From Orbilia blumenaviensis (taxonomy: Eukaryota > Ascomycota > Orbiliomycetes > Orbiliales > Orbiliaceae): a DNA stretch of 64,000 nt. A program made the position numbers and the translations under genes. The stretch lies in NCBI GenBank assembly GCA_036872755.1, contig JAVHNS010000002.1, forward strand, positions 3,410,001 to 3,474,000, written 5' to 3'. This document shows, piece by piece, positions 12,401-23,328 of this stretch. Position 1 is the stretch's first letter. The number at the start of each line of letters is the position of its first letter. The notes under the pieces are model-generated. The model was not told the origin of the DNA. It saw only the letters and a program-made list of their open reading frames with translations, and did not search any database.

Positions 12401-12569
12401 TACATACTTAGTAGGTTCAGTACTTGAGTAGGTACTTTTCCGGGTACTTGCTTAACGTGGGCTCCAGATACGTATACTATACTGGATACCTTGCAGTTGC
12501 ATGAATTGAACCAATCTCCCTGCATCAACGCACTTCTACTCGAAAAACCGTGGCACGGAACAGCCAAAA
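9473..12569. other. Long gene-poor spacer
   Basis: Apart from the promoter signals next to 9472, I see no recognisable gene. Open frames of 97-127 codons around 10475-10893 and 11125-11491 have no signal peptide, no splice structure and no family resemblance, and are about as long as chance allows. Bases 12360-12450 are dense in ACTTA/AGGTA/GTACTT-type motifs just before the Bet5 gene. Confidence 0.5.
9611..9618 (-). promoter_or_regulatory. TATA-like box of the cysteine-rich gene
   Basis: TATAAATA reads on the minus strand about 140 bases before the start codon at 9472. An ATTGG (inverted CCAAT) sits immediately upstream at 9621-9625. The combination fits a promoter for a strongly expressed small gene; the assignment is by pattern only. 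Confidence 0.45.
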
Positions 12570-13445
12570 ATGGTCGTCTACAGCTTCTTTATCTTCGACA
12601 GGCATTGTAAGTCTCTGGATGTTGCTGTGACGGACTGAGTATAGTGTATTCCAGAGCTGACAGCTGTGTCCCAGGTGAATGCATCTACATCAGACAATGG
12701 CTCAACGCAACCTCTTCCGCGACGCAACCGCTCTCGCGTCCCGTGACAGCATCCTCAGCGGCTACTGTTGCGACATCTGTCGTGGAAAAGCAGGCGCCCG
12801 GGAACAGGTTGAGCATGGCTGAACAGGCAAAGCTGGTGTTTGGTGTCATATTCTCCTTACGGAATATGGTGAAGAAGCTCTGTGGGCCGTAAGGACTTCC
12901 CCCTTGCCCCCTCCACCTCTTGTAATTTCAGGTTATACGCGGGAGCTTCGGGCTGTGGAAGCTGAACCTCGATTATGCGTATGCGATCATCTATAGTGAC
13001 GACTCATTCCTCTGTTATCGGACCGGTCATTACAAGCTACACTATTATGAAACGCTGTCGTCGCTACGTTTTGTTATGCTCACTGATATACGGACGGAGA
13101 GCTTGAAATCGTCGCTGCATCAGATATACGTCAATCTATACGTAGAATATGGTAAGGCGTTATCCTAGGTCCCGGTAATGGGGATCTAAGATTGCTAATC
13201 TAGCGGTTTTTAGTTGTCAAAAATCCCTTATCGCGTATGTATCTGCAGGAACCATAGTCTACTTCAAAAATAAAATCACGTTGACACCATTATGATATAG
13301 CTATCGAGCATACAGGAGGGGAAGGGGTGAATAACGAGTTATTTGAGCTGGGGATCGATAGTTTTGTGGTACTGCAGCCTTTTATCGACACCTTTCATGA
13401 AACCGATTCCTGCTAACATTTGGCAAACAGCGAACGATCGATTAA
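12570..13445 (+). CDS. TRAPP complex subunit Bet5/TRAPPC1
   Basis: Bet5 is a longin-fold core subunit of TRAPP, the Rab1/Ypt1 exchange factor acting at the ER-Golgi. Exons are 12570-12606, 12675-12888, 12997-13151, 13214-13234, 13301-13368 and 13431-13445 (510 nt, 169 residues). Family blocks follow in order: VYSFFIFDRHCECI at the N-terminus, LVFGVIFSLRNMVKKL, HYKLHYYETLSSLRFVM, LHQIYVNLYVEYVVKNPL, and NNELFE...SFV. Exon 4 is only 21 nt. Relative to animal TRAPPC1 there is a Ser/Ala/Thr-rich insert after the N-terminal strand, common in fungi. The last intron (13369-13430) has a weak gtactg donor but a good tgctaac branch site and cag acceptor, and splicing restores the expected FVR. If it is not spliced, the protein ends at 13416 with a different tail. 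Confidence 0.88.
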
Positions 13446-14160
13446 TCAAGAGGGCGAATCTACGTTTTTTCCCACGGGGTTGGCTGTTGATAACATTTAG
13501 CATTTGGAGTCGGACACGTCTTGCAACCGGATTCATTTAGCAATATACTTTTTTTTCTTTCTTTTTTGATAAACCTATGGAATTCGATTTAAGAGTTGTT
13601 GATATACTATTATGAATGATACCCCGTCCTAAAGACTGGTTTTCCTTGGTACCCTATGATATCTATGCGAATTCCAAAGGCATTGCTAAAGTTACTCTAA
13701 GGATATCGTTTAATTAAAATGCCCTGTTACTGGCTTAGTTCTTAAGTTTGAATTTTGAGCAGTGACTTCATCTGTATCTAGGTAGCTAGGACTCAATCTC
13801 CCATATATATACAGGTACGTATCGTAGGTAGGGGGATAGCTGATTTGATAGAAGGTTTCTGCGGTTCAGGTCCGTTTCTTAAGCCGGCTTGAGGGCCCAA
13901 AAGCCATCTCGTAAGTTTACCAACAGCCCGTACGTCACCAAATATATAAATATTTGGGTCACAGCTATAGCGATGCGCCTGGCTCGCTTTACCCAAGCAA
14001 AATCTCGTTCAGAAATGGCTTGCTGCAAACCTTTTTCCAACAAACAACAAAAATTCTTGACCTCCACATCAACATTAACAAATTTGCATCCGCATTCCAA
14101 ACCCAGGAAAATTAAGAAGAAAAAGGGAAGAATAGGACCAAAGAAAAGGAGAAGGAAAAG
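13446..14160. other. Spacer between Bet5 and Fap7 genes
   Basis: This holds the Bet5 3' region and the Fap7 promoter and leader, with an A/G-rich purine tract just before the Fap7 start. No other gene is seen. Confidence 0.5.
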
Positions 14161-15012
14161 ATGGTGAAACAACCAACCATAATAATCACCGGCACCCCTG
14201 GAACAGGTACGGTATGCATCAGAATAGCGTCCACACATGTGGCGGACCAAACCACTTCCAACCCAGCTTCTCTAACACCCACACAGGCAAATCAACGCAC
14301 TGCGAACTCCTCGCCCAAGCTACCGGGTTGAAACACCTGTCGATCAACCAAGTTGCGAAGGATAACAACTGCTATGAGAGTTTTGATGAGGAATTGAAAT
14401 CGTGGGAAGTGGACGAGGATAAGGTGAGACAGGCAATCTTACTTAATGTGCACTGGACCTTTGAATATATATACTCCCTATTTAGAGAATGAAACGATAT
14501 TGACCGAGTATGGACTATATAGTTGTTGGACACAATAGAGGAGGATGTCAAGAAGGGTGGTCATATAATAGACTGGCATGTCTGTGAAATCTTTCCTAAG
14601 AGCTGGATTGACCTCGTTGTTGTCCTGCGGACGGATAATACAGTGCTTTTTGATCGGTTGAAGGCTCGGTATGTCTCAAAAATGTTCCTGTGGTGTTACG
14701 CCGATAAGTATGACAGATATACTGACAAATATACCGCAAACTAGGGGCTATTCTGGTAATATTCTATTACTTTCTATTGTAGTTTCGTAGTGCTTGGGGA
14801 TACTAATGGCTGTGGTATTAGACAAAAAACTTAGCGAGAACATTGATGCGGAGATCATGCAGGTCATTCTAGAGGAGGCCAGGGAGGCATACGACGAAGA
14901 TATAGTTATAGAACTACAGAGCGATGAAACTGATGAGATCGAGAGCAACGTTGAGAGAATCACTGAGTGGGTGAGGCAATGGATGGCAAACAATAACCAA
15001 TCGGAGGATTAG
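14161..15012 (+). CDS. fap7: Adenylate kinase isoenzyme 6 / Fap7 (hCINAP) family
   Basis: Fap7/AK6 is a nuclear NMP kinase/ATPase needed for late 18S rRNA processing through contact with uS11 (Rps14). Exons are 14161-14206, 14287-14423, 14523-14668, 14745-14755 and 14822-15012 (531 nt, 176 residues). The P-loop GTPGTGKST is at residues 11-19 and is split by intron 1 in the second glycine codon of GTGK. SINQVAKDN, a GGHIIDWHVCEIFP block and LRTDNTVLFDRL follow, as in the family. The 11-nt exon 4 supplies GYS, which restores the family block RGYSDKKLSENIDAEIM. Without it the frame breaks. Yeast Fap7 is of similar length (197). It is convergent with the Ham1 gene; the two stops are about 170 bases apart. 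Confidence 0.92.
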
Positions 15013-15184
15013 ATGTATGGTCCCCAGTGATCAGGTATTTATAGGAATGGAAGCTGTAGCAATGTAGCTCTATATTTTGAGTCGGTCAAAGGCCTATCTA
15101 TAGCTCTAATGTGAATGTTGAATGGCTCTGGAACAAAGATAGTAAAGTCTATGGTCTTCTAAAGAACGCCCGAGTCGAGAGCTA

Positions 15185-16123
15185 TTAAACAGTCGCCTCT
15201 GCCCCCTTATCGTATGTCTCCAAAAACTGCTTGAACTTTTCCAAGGCCTTACCCCTATGCGAAACACTGTTCTTCTTCTCCTTTTCCATTTCCGCATACC
15301 TATCAATCTCCAAATCAGCACCATGGCCCAAAAACAAAAGGAAGGGAATTAAGGAAGCCCAATGCAACTAGCCACTACCTATATACACTCACGTTTGTCC
15401 CTCATACTCAAAGATCGGATCCCACCCAAACTTTGGCGGTCCCCTTGGGCACACGATCTTCCCCTGAGTTCTTCCCTGGAATATCAAGGGTTCACAGCCA
15501 GGGCCTTCCGAGAATGCAAAAGTGCAAACCGCTTCTGCAGATTTATCTTCGAATCCTGCCAGGAGCTTGTTCAGGCCGCTGTGGCCAATGCCTTGCATGA
15601 ACCATTTTCTAACAGCCCGTTAGTAGTCGACTTCAGAATATTTGATGTTATCTAACACCAAAAGGGGTTGATTGGTGTGGGGTACATGTATGGACCCGGG
15701 AGACCCTGGCGAGGAAGTTTTAGTTTGCAACGTTTTAACATGTTGTCCATGAGCCTTGGGTTACCTACGTTCAGGGCATTAAAACATAGACAAGTATCTT
15801 CTGTAAGAACTGGACCGTTGAGCTAACACACCGGAAAGCAAGCAGAGGGATGCCCGAGTTGTAATTTTAGCCTACTAGTGCACCGAGCTGGAGCCGAACA
15901 AAATATATGCGTATGGAACTCGAGGGAGTCGGCTCGTGTTGGGTGAACTTACAGCCTCGGCAGCCTTCTTGCATTTCGCAGAGGAGACTTCCTCGATCGT
16001 ACCCTGGATCTCTTCAAGGTCGAGAGCATGATTATCAATTTCGATATATTGCCCTAGAATGGCTTGGACCTCTGCCAGTTTCCCAGCATTGCCTGTAACA
16101 AATGTGACGCGATCGAGTGGCAT
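15185..16123 (-). CDS. ham1: Inosine/xanthosine triphosphate pyrophosphatase (Ham1/ITPA)
   Basis: This enzyme hydrolyses ITP, dITP and XTP to monophosphates and so cleans the nucleotide pool of deaminated purines. Exons are 16123-15953, 15822-15769, 15705-15686, 15608-15393 and 15299-15185 (576 nt, 191 residues). The TGN-x-x-K nucleotide-binding motif appears as TGNAGK at residues 10-15. It is followed by [56 protein letters not shown], and SHRGKAL, all in family order. The 20-nt exon 3 encodes GLPGPY plus two bases of Ile and is required to hold the frame. Length matches yeast Ham1 (197). The gene is in tandem with the C78 peptidase gene upstream. Confidence 0.92.
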
Positions 16124-16756
16124 GACGTTAGGTGTTGATGTCGAATTAAAGTTGATATCAGATAAATTAGGTAGAGCCTTGGGGTAGATAGCAATTTAAT
16201 ACAATAAAAACGACACTGATGTATTAGTTGTGGAGGTTTCTGAGCTAAATGGAACCGCTAGAATACTAAGTAGTTGGTTTGTTGTATTTTGCAAAGTCCC
16301 AAGCTTTTTTTTTCCCTTTAGAATTGCGTAACGATGTTCGGTAGATGAAGCCAGAAAGGGCTACTGCTATGGAAAATTTCTTGGCTCAAGAACAAACGCC
16401 ATATGCTCCAGGTATGGAGCTTCAAAACATGCAGGATAGCCGCTGTGAATAACAAAGAAAAAGTAGAGGGAGACAAAAATATCATTTCCTCCGGCTGTGT
16501 CCCAATTCGCCTTTCTTATTTGAATATAATACTAACTAGGTCTCGATTATTACCCAAAATTTCCTACGATAAAGCAGTGACTGAAGAAAATAAAGCCAAA
16601 ATATAAATAGAGGCGGGACGCATGGCAATTCGTAGAAAGGAGTGCCCTGGGGCCGGATTTATTCGTAGAGAGAGGAATCTGGTTCAAAGGTAGGGGCGAG
16701 CCTATCAAGATACGTTAGGGGCGATGCAAAGCATGGATAAGGTAATACGATGATAC
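16124..16756. other. Spacer between Ham1 and the C78 peptidase gene
   Basis: This holds the Ham1 promoter and the 3' region of the peptidase gene. No gene-like frame is seen. Confidence 0.5.
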
Positions 16757-18714
16757 TTACTCAACCATCTCGAATATATTATATCTCTTGAGATATTGGT
16801 TTCCCCTTCTGAACGGTTTGAGAAGCTTCCCGTGTGCTATATTCGAGCGAATTCTCTTTTCCTCCACAAGCTTGCGAATATTGTTGGAGGGACTGAACAT
16901 TGGGTCAAAACAGAGGAAGCAGAGCGACCCGCATTTGTATTGCTCGATACCAATAATAGTCATCGAGTGTCCATGGTGTTGGAAGTAAATCGGTGCTTTA
17001 TCTGTTTGGACGACCTTTTCTGTCTCATGATCGAAGCCATTTGAGAAATAGTTCCAGACATGGCGGAGGGCATTGCTTTGTTGGTTTGGCTCTGAGAACT
17101 GACGTGGGATCGTAGAGGTCCCGAAGGAGGTGAACATCGCTTCAACTTCCGAAGACCCTATGTACTTTCTAGTGTAGAGAATTCCACCAGTTTCCTCGCG
17201 GGCGTGTGCATTGATACCTCGATCCCAGGCCTGTTCGATCCATTTTTGGATATCAATTATGGTTGGGATTCGCTCGCCATAAAATCGTTCGCATCCGGGG
17301 ACAAGGTTTCTCCGACAATATGAGACCATCATCTGGATATTGCGATAACCGCAGAATCCATTTGCAGCCGGGTGCTCCTTATAGACGTGCCTGACACACG
17401 GATGGCAGACGTATGCTTTCTTGACATTTGGATCTAGCGCACTAAGCTGCCGTATGATGGGAATAAGGCCGGATGTTTCGTTTTCATATGATTTATGAAT
17501 GTGAGGACGGCCGTCGGATCCAATGACCTTGGTGAAGACTTGCTTTCCGCCCTCCTTAAGAGCTTCCTTAAGCCAATCCGGCATCCGTTTCTCATTCGCA
17601 TAAGGTCCAAGCTCGGATTTCTTCTATAGCTAAGTAAGTGGATTGTAAACGATAGTTTCTTCGGGCATACAGGAAACCATACAAACTTCGCCTTGGACCG
17701 AGTGACTGGTTCGGCTGTCTTACTCGATCCACCAGACCCATTGCTTCGTTTTCCGTGGCGTCGCTTTGAATCCGAAAGCTCATATCCTCCGTATCCGTGA
17801 ATTGGACCGTTCGGATTGTGTTTATGCAGCTTTTTCCCATGACGACTTCCGAACCTAGGGCTCCCGTCCCCTTTTGGTCTTTCTTCGTCGTCTTCCGAAA
17901 TCTCGCCCTTGTCGACAATATCGTACTCCTTGCTTTCGTCGTCAGTCGATGCTTTCTCGAAGTCCACCTTCACCTTCTGGACGTTAATTACGTCCTCGTC
18001 GTCTTCATCCGGGCACATTACCACATATTCATCCGACGCCAGAGCTTCGCTCTCTAATCTTCTTTCCATCTGCCCCATTTTCTTTGGTTGGCGGTTGCTC
18101 GGCCCTTCCTTTTTTGGAATATATCGTTTCTTGCTAGCAGCGTCCATCAAAGCGTCACCCTTTCGCTCTCTCTGGCCGACCATGGAATCTGTAATCAGGG
18201 TGCCCCCATCAATAGAATCGTCGTCGTCGTCGTCATCGTCCAGACATTCTAGCCCAGCTTCATGCAAGGCGAGGTGCGTTTCCAGCTCCAACAGACTGAC
18301 CGGTTCTCCACAATCTTTCCATCCACAAATCGCATAATCCGAATCCGTACTAGACGTACCTGCCGACGAAACTGGGGCAGGTTGCTTCTTAGCGGTATCA
18401 TTTCGCCAGACCGGTGCACCAATAATTTCTTGGCTATTGTTGTTAGGAATCTGATATCGGAATGGGTTGTACGGATCATCCTCGTATAGTGGAATAGAAG
18501 GGTTCGGTTTCGGGCTTATAGTCAAATTGCCTAGTGGAGGCCACCGCTGCAGATCATCTTTCGGAGGGACTGGCGGGGGCGCAGGGTTATTGTTGTCGTG
18601 AACGGCATCGAAATGTAGTTGAATGATTGATTCAACATCCGACGTAAAGCTACATAAAGGGCAAACTATTTCGGGGGCTGTCTGGCGATAATATGATGAT
18701 GATGAGGATGCCAT
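16757..18714 (-). CDS. ZUP1/ZUFSP-type peptidase C78 with N-terminal zinc fingers
   Basis: This is a cysteine protease of family C78, the group of UFM1 proteases and of the Lys63-specific deubiquitinase ZUP1 (S. pombe Mug105 is related). Exon 1 is 18714-17683 and exon 2 is 17623-16757; the phase-0 intron gives 632 residues. Two C2H2-like fingers are visible: C18-x2-C21...H34/H39, and a second starting CGWKDC near residue 130. An acidic Asp run and a charged linker follow. The C-terminal half carries ELGPYANEKRMP and then the catalytic core. The likely nucleophile is Cys435 in FCGYRN, the histidine is His563 in HGHSM, and the acid is Asp584 in FDP. All three are present, so it is probably active. 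Zinc fingers plus this core favour ZUP1-type deubiquitinase over UFM1 protease. A CTTT repeat lies just upstream of the start. Confidence 0.87.
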
Positions 18715-18733
18715 GTTTGGCAGAGCTCTCCCT

Positions 18734-18770
18734 CTCTTTCTTTCTTTCTTTCTTTCTTTTTTTTTTTTTT
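18734..18770. repeat. (CTTT)n / poly-T tract before the C78 peptidase start
   Basis: About five TTTC units run into a T run that ends 56 bases before the start codon at 18714 (minus strand). In the transcript or promoter this is an A/G-rich tract. Confidence 0.8.
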
Positions 18771-20060
18771 CGCTGCTCTTGCTTGATTATTCGCTCGGGT
18801 ATTCTGACGAAGGTATTTTCGTGCTCTCTACGATGCCTTCTCTTTTAGTTTTTTTCCCTTCGTTAGGATGTTGAATATCTGGAAGTTTGGATGTTAGCTT
18901 CACGTCGGAGAGAGGTGGAATCTGATGGCAAGATATGGTTGGTTATGACAGAATGTAGCTGAGGATGGAGATGGCGGGGAGCACATGGCAAAAGCGTAAG
19001 GCTTTAAAGGAGGACGGGACGGGATGGGATGGGATGGAATGGAGGGGCTGCAAATATGAAGGATGCTGGCTGGCTGGTACAAGTAAGTACGTATACTGGT
19101 ACAGGCTTATGACTCGAAAGGGTACATCGCTGGGCGCATATAATAAGCTTCGATGGTTCACAATGACGCGCGGAGTCCAACGACACGCAACGCAAGCCCC
19201 TGGCCCTCCCTGTTATAGTTGAAGCTAGGTCAGGCCCTTTCAGAAGTGACTTAAATATGTATATCGCATCTCAGAGAGGCCGTTATGAATCTCTTTCTCT
19301 TTTTTAAATCTTTCCAAATTAGAATATAGGAATATTCGGGTGCTAGAATGCATACTAACCAAGAATGTTAATATATGTGGCGTACGTCTATCCTGGTCCT
19401 TCACTGGGTAGCTATAGCCAACTGGTTGACTGACCAAAGAAGCGCTACTTTACATTATAATTATTTCAACATAAAAGCAAAATCTAACGAGCAAAGCTTT
19501 GTCGACTAGAGAGTTCAGAGGCGATTAATATATTGGGCGGTGCACCGGTGCATATGCTGATATACGGGTCTGGCACGTCTTAGAGATGGAACGACCAGCT
19601 ACTTACGAAACCGTTGGCCCGGAGCGTGCAAATAGTTCGTTACCACACCCAGGTGTAGTATATATATCGGTGACTGTGCGTGCAATCATAACTTAAAGTC
19701 ATACTTTTTGGTACTTGGGTGCATAGGTGTCCAGCTATGTCGTTAGGGATCATCGATGCATCTTAGAAGGTCAAGTTGTTATCACGGCCGTTATGTTAAA
19801 ATATCTTAACATTGTAGATTAACAGGGCCTTGCAAAAGCTTACTAAAATATGGATTTGGCTATTTAATTTGTTAGCACTGTTAGATAGATATTGATACCT
19901 CGGTCTGAGATGGGTTTGAACACTGTCCGCGCCCGTGCTTGTTGCGTAAAGTATATATATAATAGAGTTATTTATCGGAACAGATATGAATTAATCCGTC
20001 TTTGGCTGGTCTCGTTTCTTTGGCCCCATCGTCCCTGTGGAATGAAAGAATGTCCTTATA

Positions 20061-20077
20061 CTGGTCTTGGAGACCAG
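20061..20077. repeat. CTGGT-N7-ACCAG hairpin repeat, copy 1 (diverged)
   Basis: A five-base inverted repeat (CTGGT/ACCAG), extendable to GGTCT/AGACC in this copy, surrounds a short loop. It shares layout and most bases with the copies at 25771 and 25931, differing in the loop. Confidence 0.5.
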
Positions 20078-22131
20078 CCTCTACGAAGTGGCCCGCATTT
20101 TAAATTGTGTGAGTGGATGTTAGATTATGAGAACACTTTGTACTAAAGATCCACATACTGACTCGTGAGCTAAAGGTCTTTTAGCAGCACCTAGTCTTGT
20201 AGTACAGCAGCACCGTACCCACCGAGCGTTCATTTATATTAGTGATAATCCGGGCGAGTTTAGGCAATACGGGCTAGATTCCAAGACAAAATTGGATTCC
20301 CTTTACCCCTTTGAATCTGTATACCCCCACCAATAATTAATGAGAAAGATGTATCGGGAAGGCGTAGCTTAGAGACAGTCTAGAAGCATTCGAATCTTAT
20401 AGATATGGCAAAACGGCGAAACAGGCGTGATATGTATATTTGAGTTGCAGTGTTAGGTTAACATGTTAATACCCAACCAGCTATGTCTACCACATTAAGA
20501 GCTAAGACACAAAAACTAAAACTAAAACTATGCGAAATATTCGGTAGGGTTAGACTCATTTCTCAGCTCGGAACTTTCCACGAGTCGGTTAAATTATTAA
20601 TTGCCCTTTTGCTCTTCTCTAGCTTATTGCCAGCCGCTTGGGGGACCAGCACCGATCGAGGCGACTGGATATAACGGGGAGAATAGTGATAATTCATACA
20701 CTTAGTTAATAATAAGAGGAAGCCCTCGACCTGAGCCTAGATAACGGATAGAGTATGTGGGGATGATATCAGACCTAATATAGAGTGCTTATTTCTGAAA
20801 ATTCAGAGGTTAGGAGGTTAGCTGCGTCTCGTGTTGGCGGTGTGTGATTTTTGTTGACTCGCCACCAAAAAGCCAACCTTAGGACGGGCTGCTCAGCATT
20901 ACGATATTGATTATCCAAACCGGCGAGAATATTCGTAATATGGCTAGCTTCTTGGTGGCGGCGGTCAAAAGCCAAGTAACTGTATAGGACTTCACTTGTG
21001 ACAAATTCCGGCATGTTCATTTTGGCATGAGATATCCATGGGATTCCGGGCCAAGTGACTCTTCTGCAGGGTGGGGTCCAGGTCATTTTGCTAGGACACA
21101 CGAGCTCTCCAGGTCCCAAGCTGACTTGCCTGCATAATTATAAGTACCTGTTTGAGTCTTTAAGGTCAAGACTTCTTGGTTAGCATATCGGTGTCGATAT
21201 CAGTCTTGACAGGCCTTCCCCCCGACCAGCCAGATACCAGTCAGTCTGTCCGTTCCCGCTGCTGGGCGTCCGGACGAGGGTATACTTACATGGCCGGTGT
21301 CGTGCCGGTGTTCGAATTCGAAAAGATTATAAATATCTCTCTTAGCTTTGTGAGGGATATATATATATATAAAATGCTTACTTACCTACCCACTTAGTAT
21401 CTGCATATGGCAGTGGAATCCTGCTCATTCTTGTTCTTTGTCGAGCAGTACACACCGGGTTCAGCAGCAAAACTAGCCTGCATCTGGCACCGGTTAGTTG
21501 CTTTGCCATCAGGATCCTTTGTCGCCGACAGCAGCCTTTCAGGACCAAGTGCGGTGTCGGTGAATTTAGTTCGAACGGGGCTAACTAAAGCGAGCACCCA
21601 GGTAGGCACTTACTAAACTACCTGCCTAAGTACTCAACTCAGCCAGGTGGTGGTAGTAGTAGCGTGGTAGTATATACCTAATAGCTAGGACAGGACCGTG
21701 GCCGTGGCCGTGGTGGTGCGGGAAGTGCAGGGTTCAGCACTCGCTTAGACTCACTCTGGGCTTTCATTGATGTGATCCCTCTCTCCCTCAATCCCCGAGC
21801 CTCTCTGCAACTTCCCACCACTCTCCTCCCTTCCTCCCTTCCTCTCCTCCCTTCTCACCCATCCCTTTGTCTGGCTGCTTTCCCAACCTCGCCACTTCAG
21901 TGTCTCCTGTTGCTATCATCGGTGGTTGTCTTTCGTGCCAGAAGATACACCGCAACCCCGGCTTTATTCCGGTCGTTCGTTCGCCGCCGTCGTTCCTGGC
22001 TTGTCGATAAACCTCGTAGTTAGCTGTCCACGTAGCATCACAACGACTACTACCCCGCGAAGCCCGATTCACCGAATCAGTCCTGCAAATTTGCCAAAAC
22101 AATATTCCACCCTGCACGAGATCGGTCGAAA

Positions 22132-23328
22132 ATGGCGGAACGAATCTTGATGAACGAGTTTAAGCAACTCTCCAAGCCCGGGGAGAATCCTTGGCTGAAC
22201 GTCCAGGTACGGCAAGGATCCGAACGACTAGTTGTTGGGTGGCTGGCGCTGGTGCTCACCACAGATGCTGATTTGGATTTTTTTGATATGATAGTTGGGC
22301 AAAGGAGATAATCTCTTTTTGTGGGACGTCGCCATTATTGTTTCGAACCCCACTTCCGTATACCATGGTGGATATTTCAAAGTATGCACGGATCCTCCTG
22401 GCTTCGCTTCGTCAGCCTCGTAGCGAGACTAACAACCACAACCTCTCTCTCTCTCTCTATAGGCTGAATTGAAGTTTCCTTCAAATTACCCATACTCTCC
22501 GCCAGAGTTTCGCTTCCTACGTCCACTTTGGCACCCAAATATCTACCCAGATGGAAAACTATGTATCTCTATCCTTCACCCACCAGGTGAAGACGAAATG
22601 TCGGGAGAGCTTGCAAGTGTATGGCCAGGAGCCCAGCAATATATATCGCAAAAACTATTAGTGAATGCGGACTAATTTTTAATAGGAGCGTTGGTCCCCG
22701 GCACAACGTGTTGAATCTGTTCTCATCTCAATCCTCAGCCTGCTGGATGATGCGGAAGTCTCCTCAGCGGCCAATGTCGATGCTGGAGTTATGTTGAGAA
22801 ACGACCCTGAAGCATATAATGCTAGAGTTCGCGGTATGTGCTGGAGAAACGCTTGAGGGCGCTGCACTCCCACCGGCCTCTAATTCAGGCGCTGTAGGCA
22901 AAGCATTTTCACTAATTTATAATCTATAGAAAATGTCGAGACCTCTAAGAAGGACATTCCTGAAGGCTTCATCATGCCATCCAGCGCGGAGGTTAAACCC
23001 CCACCCAAAGATGATGCCTCCGATGATTTCTGGTACGACTCTGGAGCAGAATCTTTCGGAGGAAGTGATGAAGGTTCTTTCGAAGGCAGCGATGCTGAGA
23101 TGACCTATGGTAAAAATGCCCCCCCAAAGCCACGACATATATATTCAAGCTTACATATAACCTATGATAGATGAGGACGACGGTGCCGAAGAAGACACGG
23201 AAGATGATGACGTTGAAGAAGACCCAGTGGAGGACGACGCGAAGAGGCTCGCTGCTACCCCAAATAAGCAAGTCCTTGGTATCAACCTTGAAGACAGCTC
23301 CCGCACCGCGACCCCGCGCCCTACATAG
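22132..23328 (+). CDS. cdc34: Ubiquitin-conjugating enzyme E2 Cdc34 (Ubc3 type)
   Basis: Cdc34 is the E2 that works with SCF ubiquitin ligases to drive degradation of cell-cycle inhibitors and other targets. Exons are 22132-22206, 22295-22381, 22463-22618, 22686-22833, 22930-23109 and 23171-23328 (804 nt, 267 residues). The UBC fold is clear: YHGGYFKAELKFP, YPYSPPEFRF, HPNIYPDGKLCISILHPP with the catalytic Cys at residue 88, and the acidic-loop insert GEDEMSGEL followed by ERWSPAQRVESVL, which marks the Cdc34/Ubc7 class. The C-terminal part matches Cdc34 specifically: EAYNARVRENVETSKKDIPEGFIMP-like and FWYDS blocks, then a long Asp/Glu-rich tail known to bind the cullin canyon. The start gives a compact N-terminus, as in the family. 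Intron 2 ends in a (CT)n tract. Confidence 0.92.

Larger units (their letters stand above)
18715..22131. other. Gene-poor spacer upstream of Cdc34
   Basis: This is a divergent promoter region between the C78 peptidase (-) and Cdc34 (+). It contains one copy of the CTGGT-N7-ACCAG hairpin at 20061-20077. A 114-codon minus-strand frame at 20775-21119 has no supporting features. The last 350 bases before Cdc34 are strongly C/T-rich. No gene is recognised. Confidence 0.5.

Noticed and set aside
14889..15012. Possible alternative ends of the Fap7 gene
   Set aside because: Frame runs cleanly to the stop at 15012 with family-like sequence; no further intron needed.
20775..21119. 114-codon minus-strand frame with protein-like composition
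   Set aside because: No recognisable family, signal peptide or splice context. By my rough estimate, about 30 kb of six-frame non-coding DNA should give several frames of this length by chance.
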